A DNA stretch of 64,000 bases from CAVTLG01 sp963735495 (lineage in GTDB: Bacteria > Chloroflexota > Ktedonobacteria > Ktedonobacterales > Ktedonobacteraceae), in contig CAVTLG010000002.1 in NCBI GenBank assembly GCA_963735495.1, forward strand, positions 1,364,001 to 1,428,000, written 5' to 3'. The position numbers and the translations under genes are program-made. The notes beneath the pieces are model-generated. The model was given only the letters and a program-made list of their open reading frames with translations, was not told the DNA's origin and ran no database searches. Position 1 is the first letter of the stretch. Every line of letters begins with the position of its first letter. Shown here piece by piece: positions 60,154 through 64,000 of the stretch.

Positions 60154-62544
60154 TCACTTATATACATTATTTGTACCGTTGCTATAGATTAAATCTTTAT
60201 TATCATCCAGAAATTTTTTATCTGAATTGTAAATAAGCAGGTCACTATTAATGGTAAATACTGTATTACTTGTAAGATCCAGGTATACATATTCATTTTT
60301 GCGGACTAATGCTGGGAAATTATCCTCTGTTGCATCTATGCCTCCATACGTGTGCAGTTTGCTTACACCCGATAAGTCGGTCACGACCGGGTCATCATTG
60401 ACATCATGCTGTGAGAGCCAGGCTATGGCCTTAGTATCTGAGTCAGTCACGTAATAAGCGTCATAATACAAACCCGCATTATCCAGGGTCATTTGTGGAT
60501 AATAATCTCCCGTAAGGTGAGAAAGAAATCCAGTTAAATTTAAAAAGAAAATCGCTATTATTATGCCCGTAAACATGATTCTTTTTTGTTCTTTTACAAA
60601 AAAGAACATTGAGCGCAAGCACAGTACCATTGGCAGCGAAAGGAGAAAAAGAAATTGTTGGAACATGCGTAAGACTCCATATTCTACTGATAATTCAGGT
60701 AGCACTGTTATGAGAGCAAGAAGAAAAATACTACAAAAACAGAGAAATAGGTATTGCTGATCAAATGTTTTTCTACTCTGTGAGAAAAGGATGATGAGCA
60801 AACCAACCAATACAAAAATTTGGAAGCAATCAGCCGTAAGCGACCTTAGTTCTGCCTGGATGTTGAAGACTGGGATATGGAAAGCAGTGAATACATTCCC
60901 CAGTGGGGTTGGCGCAAGTTCTTCCTGCGGGACTACAGAGGAGGGATACTTCCTGGTTATCGATTGGCTATAGGTGTTTTTTGTTCCCTCTACTTGAAGT
61001 GTATGGCGAATATAGTTTTGCAGCTCTTGTTGAGCATCAGGTTTGGTCGCAAAGAAGATGCTATCAGAGAGATCGCTTGACCGGCTGGAGTTCGATGTGA
61101 CAAATATGCTGTTGATAACTTCTACCACGACTGAATCAGCGTGACTGGATGAATGTGTGTATAACGTATTCCAGGCATAGGTCATGCCAAAGAGGATTAA
61201 TACCAATGGCAGGCTGAGAAATACTGTATGCGAAAACGTATTTTTGCGCCTGGCACGAGATTTTGAGAACAACCATGCATAGGTTTTTTTCACTAATGGC
61301 AAGGAAATAATCAGTGTCGAGATATATACGCATGCTACCAGCACGAGCAATACGAAATTTGTTGAGTAATGGGAAACGATTACACTGAGGGCAAACACTG
61401 TGAATAATATCCTGCGCATGGATAAGGAAAGATCAGAAGAGAGCGCAGAAAGGGAGAGAGTTTGGGCTTTGGCAAGATCAGAGGAGAGCTTAGAGAGAGA
61501 TTCTTCAAACTGTCTGTAAGCTTGCTGGGCCGGGTCGCGCCTGAGTAGCATATAGAGCGCCAGGCCGAAGAAGATAAAGCCTATTTCCTGCCTATTTAAC
61601 ATGGGCATATCAGTGAAAAACGTCGGAAAGACCATAAAAAGGAACGCGGATAAAAAAGAGAGTACCGGTGTCGTATAGTTCCTCAGAATGAAAAATACTA
61701 ATACTGGTGAAGTGGCAAAGAGAATTTGGAAAATGACTTTATAAATATACATATCCTGTATTGATAGGAGATTGGTGAGAATCGTCGGCAGTATAGTGAT
61801 ACTGAGGCAGGCATTATAGGGGTCCTGGAAAAATGCCATACGCCAGATGTGATGGGTATTTGTAAGCTGGAACACGTAGAATTCTGTTTCAATATCATGT
61901 CCTGTTATATACCAACTGCGCAGAGAAGTGGTAAATAAAGAGGCTACTGCAATGAGAAAGAGTGCATAAGGGTAGAGATCAACAGCTATATTTTTGTGAA
62001 AGAGCAGCAGGAAAAGACTGTAGAAGGCAATCGTGCCGAGGAGAATGAGTGTAAGGATATCGCTACCACCGTTATTTAAAACGATGGCTCCTAACGTGGC
62101 GAGTACAGGAAAGCATACAGGGAGGACATAGCATAATTTTTCGATTTTTGAGCGCCTGGGAAGTTGGATACGCATAGCGCATGGCTTTGTTCTTATCCAG
62201 GCAAAGATGAAAAGACACGCATTATAGAGAGCAAACCCGATGGCGAGATGCTGAAATGTCAGTGGGTTATGTATGCCAAAGAGTGGAAATAGCATATTTA
62301 AGAGCAAGCCACCGAATTCCAAAAACGCTATGCTGAAGCCCACAATGAATAAAAGATTTTCCCAGAACGATATTTTTCTTAGGCGCAAAATTAACGAGAT
62401 GAGAAAACCCGGCAATAAAAGACAGGTACAGAAAGAAAGCAGCGTCGATATACCTAGAAAATTGTTGTGTGTGAACTCTAAAATAGTTGCCAGGAGATCA
62501 ATACCTAGTAAAAAGGCAAAGAGCGTTTTTTTACCGCAGGTCAT
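60154..62544 (-). CDS. large DUF2206-like polytopic membrane protein
   Basis: A 796-residue integral membrane protein with about sixteen hydrophobic segments and a final 110-residue outside domain (LYYDAYYVTDSDTKAIAWLSQHD). The layout, with HHIWRMAFFQDPYNACLSITILPTIL in the first long outside loop, is that of the DUF2206 / GT-C-like group, which may use lipid-linked sugars. Family call is tentative. ATG 62544 is preferred to a GTG 12 bases earlier since AAAGGTGG lies 8 bases before it. It is part of the sugar cluster. Confidence 0.72.
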   Translation of the reverse strand: MTCGKKTLFAFLLGIDLLATILEFTHNNFLGISTLLSFCTCLLLPGFLISLILRLRKISFWENLLFIVGFSIAFLEFGGLLLNMLFPLFGIHNPLTFQHLAIGFALYNACLFIFAWIRTKPCAMRIQLPRRSKIEKLCYVLPVCFPVLATLGAIVLNNGGSDILTLILLGTIAFYSLFLLLFHKNIAVDLYPYALFLIAVASLFTTSLRSWYITGHDIETEFYVFQLTNTHHIWRMAFFQDPYNACLSITILPTILTNLLSIQDMYIYKVIFQILFATSPVLVFFILRNYTTPVLSFLSAFLFMVFPTFFTDMPMLNRQEIGFIFFGLALYMLLRRDPAQQAYRQFEESLSKLSSDLAKAQTLSLSALSSDLSLSMRRILFTVFALSVIVSHYSTNFVLLVLVACVYISTLIISLPLVKKTYAWLFSKSRARRKNTFSHTVFLSLPLVLILFGMTYAWNTLYTHSSSHADSVVVEVINSIFVTSNSSRSSDLSDSIFFATKPDAQQELQNYIRHTLQVEGTKNTYSQSITRKYPSSVVPQEELAPTPLGNVFTAFHIPVFNIQAELRSLTADCFQIFVLVGLLIILFSQSRKTFDQQYLFLCFCSIFLLALITVLPELSVEYGVLRMFQQFLFLLSLPMVLCLRSMFFFVKEQKRIMFTGIIIAIFFLNLTGFLSHLTGDYYPQMTLDNAGLYYDAYYVTDSDTKAIAWLSQHDVNDDPVVTDLSGVSKLHTYGGIDATEDNFPALVRKNEYVYLDLTSNTVFTINSDLLIYNSDKKFLDDNKDLIYSNGTNNVYK

Positions 62545-62610
62545 AATTGTATCCACCTTTCACAAGATCTATCCTTGAACCTGATCGCTTATATCATGAA
62601 GCGCTGTCGA

Positions 62611-63723
62611 TTAGAGTAGCTGCTTATAAAGTTCTTCTATAGCATTCAAGAGATTCTTCCATGAATAAGCGCGTGCTTTTTTTACTGATAACGTCCTCAA
62701 ATTACGGACAGCCGCTTTATCTGCTAGAAGTGTGTCTAGTGCTCTGGCATACGCTGTGGGCGTTGCCTCTTCAACCAGTACACCGCAATCAGCCAGCATT
62801 TCCCGTACTTCAGGCGAATCGGCAGCCACTATAGGCAGGCCAGCCGCCAGTGCTTCCAGCATCGAAAGAGATGCGCCAGCTTCTTTAAAGGAAGGCAGCA
62901 CAGATATATCTGCTGACTTGTAAAATTCAAGCAGCTCTTGACCAGTCTTTTGACCATGGAGCTGAACATTTTGCAGCCCGTACTGCTGAATTAAAGCTTC
63001 GACATCCCTCCTGAGTTCCCCATCGCCCACAATATCCAGCCTGGCGTTTTCTCGCATGTGCGCCATGGCTTCGATGAGCAGGGGAAGGTTTTTCTGAGCA
63101 GCCAGCCGGCCAACGAATAAGAGACGTGGAACCGCATTTTCGCACGTTTTTTTCTCGATGAAATGGGTTTCTGCCACGCCATTTGGTATCACCACAATAG
63201 ATGCCAACGGAAGTGCATATTTTGCAGCAATTGTCCTCTTTTGGGCTTCTGACACACAGATTATTCTTGCTGCCGATTGCAAAACTCGTTTGAGCAATAA
63301 TTTCTTATAGGGGCCGAGCAGGAAACCTAAGGGACCTGAAGCGTCCACATCCAGGTGGATATGGGCGATATAAGGTATCCCTCTGAGCTTTGAGATCAAG
63401 TACACTATTTCTGGTGCGAAGGCCTGCGCAACATGGAGATGGATAAGCGCGTGGCGTGGCAGGGCCAGTAGTCGAAAAAACAAAGTGAATAGAATGGGTG
63501 TATGCGCAAATTCGACTGATTTTAAATAATGAACCTGCGATTTTGAGCCAATAGCTATCTTCCGAGCATAGCCTCTGTCGGAGGTGTAGACCGACACAGT
63601 GTACGCTTTATCTACAAATCCCTCAGCTATGCGCTGCACGACATTCTCCATACCACCCAGGTGAGGAGGATAATACGATGTAACCTGTACAATTGTAGGC
63701 GTGGCCGAGTTTATTTTAGACAT
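62611..63723 (-). CDS. family 4 glycosyltransferase
   Basis: A 370-residue GT-B enzyme of the GT4 group. N-terminal: VTSYYPPHLGGMENVVQRIAEG; C-terminal: PRLLFVGRLAAQKNLPLLIEA, DIVGDGELRRDVEALI, and the E-x7-E region FKEAGASLSMLEALAAGLPIVA. It should transfer a sugar from a nucleotide donor. It starts at ATG 63723, 10 bases inside the end of the next gene, so the two are coupled. Confidence 0.94.
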   Translation of the reverse strand: MSKINSATPTIVQVTSYYPPHLGGMENVVQRIAEGFVDKAYTVSVYTSDRGYARKIAIGSKSQVHYLKSVEFAHTPILFTLFFRLLALPRHALIHLHVAQAFAPEIVYLISKLRGIPYIAHIHLDVDASGPLGFLLGPYKKLLLKRVLQSAARIICVSEAQKRTIAAKYALPLASIVVIPNGVAETHFIEKKTCENAVPRLLFVGRLAAQKNLPLLIEAMAHMRENARLDIVGDGELRRDVEALIQQYGLQNVQLHGQKTGQELLEFYKSADISVLPSFKEAGASLSMLEALAAGLPIVAADSPEVREMLADCGVLVEEATPTAYARALDTLLADKAAVRNLRTLSVKKARAYSWKNLLNAIEELYKQLL

Positions 63724-64000
63724 GCTTCAAATATTCCTTTCGTTAAAGCAACACGTGTCTCCCAGGTAAACCTTTCTCTGACCTTCGCTGCACCGACATG
63801 CCCCATGCGAGTTGCTAATTTCTTATCTGCCAGTATGCTGGAAATTGCCCGTCCTAAGGCGTGACTATCATTTGTGGGTACAATGAGTCCATCGATACCA
63901 TCGCTGATCGCTTCAGGAATGCCACCTCGATTGGTTCCAATGACTGGAGTCTGGCATGCCAGCGCCTCAATAAGCACCATGCCAAAGCCTTCGACGGCAA
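63711..64000 (-). CDS. second family 4 glycosyltransferase, C-terminal part (cut by window edge)
   Basis: The visible 96 residues are the end of a GT4 enzyme: AVEGFGMVLIEALACQTPVIGTNRGGIPEAISDGIDGLIV carries the E-x7-E motif, followed by the closing helix KLATRMGHVGAAKVRERFTW. The reading frame continues past the window edge without a stop. It overlaps the start of the next GT4 gene by 13 bases, which supports one operon for the sugar cluster. Confidence 0.9.
   Translation of the reverse strand, partial: AVEGFGMVLIEALACQTPVIGTNRGGIPEAISDGIDGLIVPTNDSHALGRAISSILADKKLATRMGHVGAAKVRERFTWETRVALTKGIFEACLK

Overview
The window reads as chromosomal DNA of a filamentous, spore-forming Chloroflexota bacterium of the Ktedonobacter type. 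This is an inference from the mix of genes (Gram-positive-style strong ribosome binding sites, a Pho-type TTAAC direct-repeat operator, a MoxR/DUF58/DUF4129 operon, a sigma-54 activator, many histidine-kinase style regulators) and from abundant short palindromic intergenic repeats. No rRNA, prophage or CRISPR array is visible.

Layout. 1-5 kb: the 5' part of a long low-complexity protein, a CDP-alcohol phosphatidyltransferase, a PHP phosphoesterase behind a Pho-box-like leader, an ArsR repressor with its own operator, and tRNA-Lys(CTT). 5-14.8 kb: an unknown repeat protein, a two-component system, a Nudix hydrolase, tlyA broken by one extra A, a ROK sugar kinase, a small membrane protein, a YflT-domain stress protein, an HxlR regulator and a HIT hydrolase. 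14.8-20.5 kb: the phosphate regulon pstS-pstC-pstA-(orphan small gene)-pstB-PhoB-like regulator, driven from a four-fold 11-bp repeat, followed upstream by hicAB. 20.6-28.8 kb: XdhC, a DUF998 membrane protein, a solitary ERF/Rad52-like annealing protein, the MoxR-DUF58-DUF4129 operon, and an alpha/beta hydrolase lacking its nucleophile serine.

29-39.5 kb is central carbon and trehalose/glycogen metabolism: enolase, hisC, otsA facing otsB, a secreted ricin-like protein and a glycogen-debranching glucosidase. 40-45.2 kb is a dihydroxyacetone (glycerol) utilisation locus: dhaR (sigma-54 activator), a sigma-54 promoter with two upstream sites, a decayed glpF, then dhaK, dhaL, dhaM and a separate HPr. 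45.4-51 kb holds an aldo/keto reductase, a methyltransferase, and a four-gene operon (HTH-TPR regulator, Nudix with a Cys-rich tail, HipA-like kinase, DUF3037). 51-53.4 kb is a candidate mobile segment carrying a MOSC/flavoreductase/ferredoxin fusion. 54-64 kb is an exopolysaccharide cluster: flippase, GH5-like lipoprotein, acetyltransferase, a GT2, a large DUF2206-like membrane protein and two GT4 enzymes, the last cut by the window edge.

The most unusual structures are the mobile or repeated ones: a 204-bp miniature element with 12-bp inverted ends and a perfect 8-bp target duplication sitting exactly on the enolase stop codon; a 78-80 bp miniature at 6.2 kb whose two ends recur, in the same order and orientation, as the two ends of the 2.39-kb MOSC segment at 51.0-53.4 kb; a 49-bp tandem repeat inside the dha operon; and two related long GC-rich palindromes at 33.2 and 45.3 kb.
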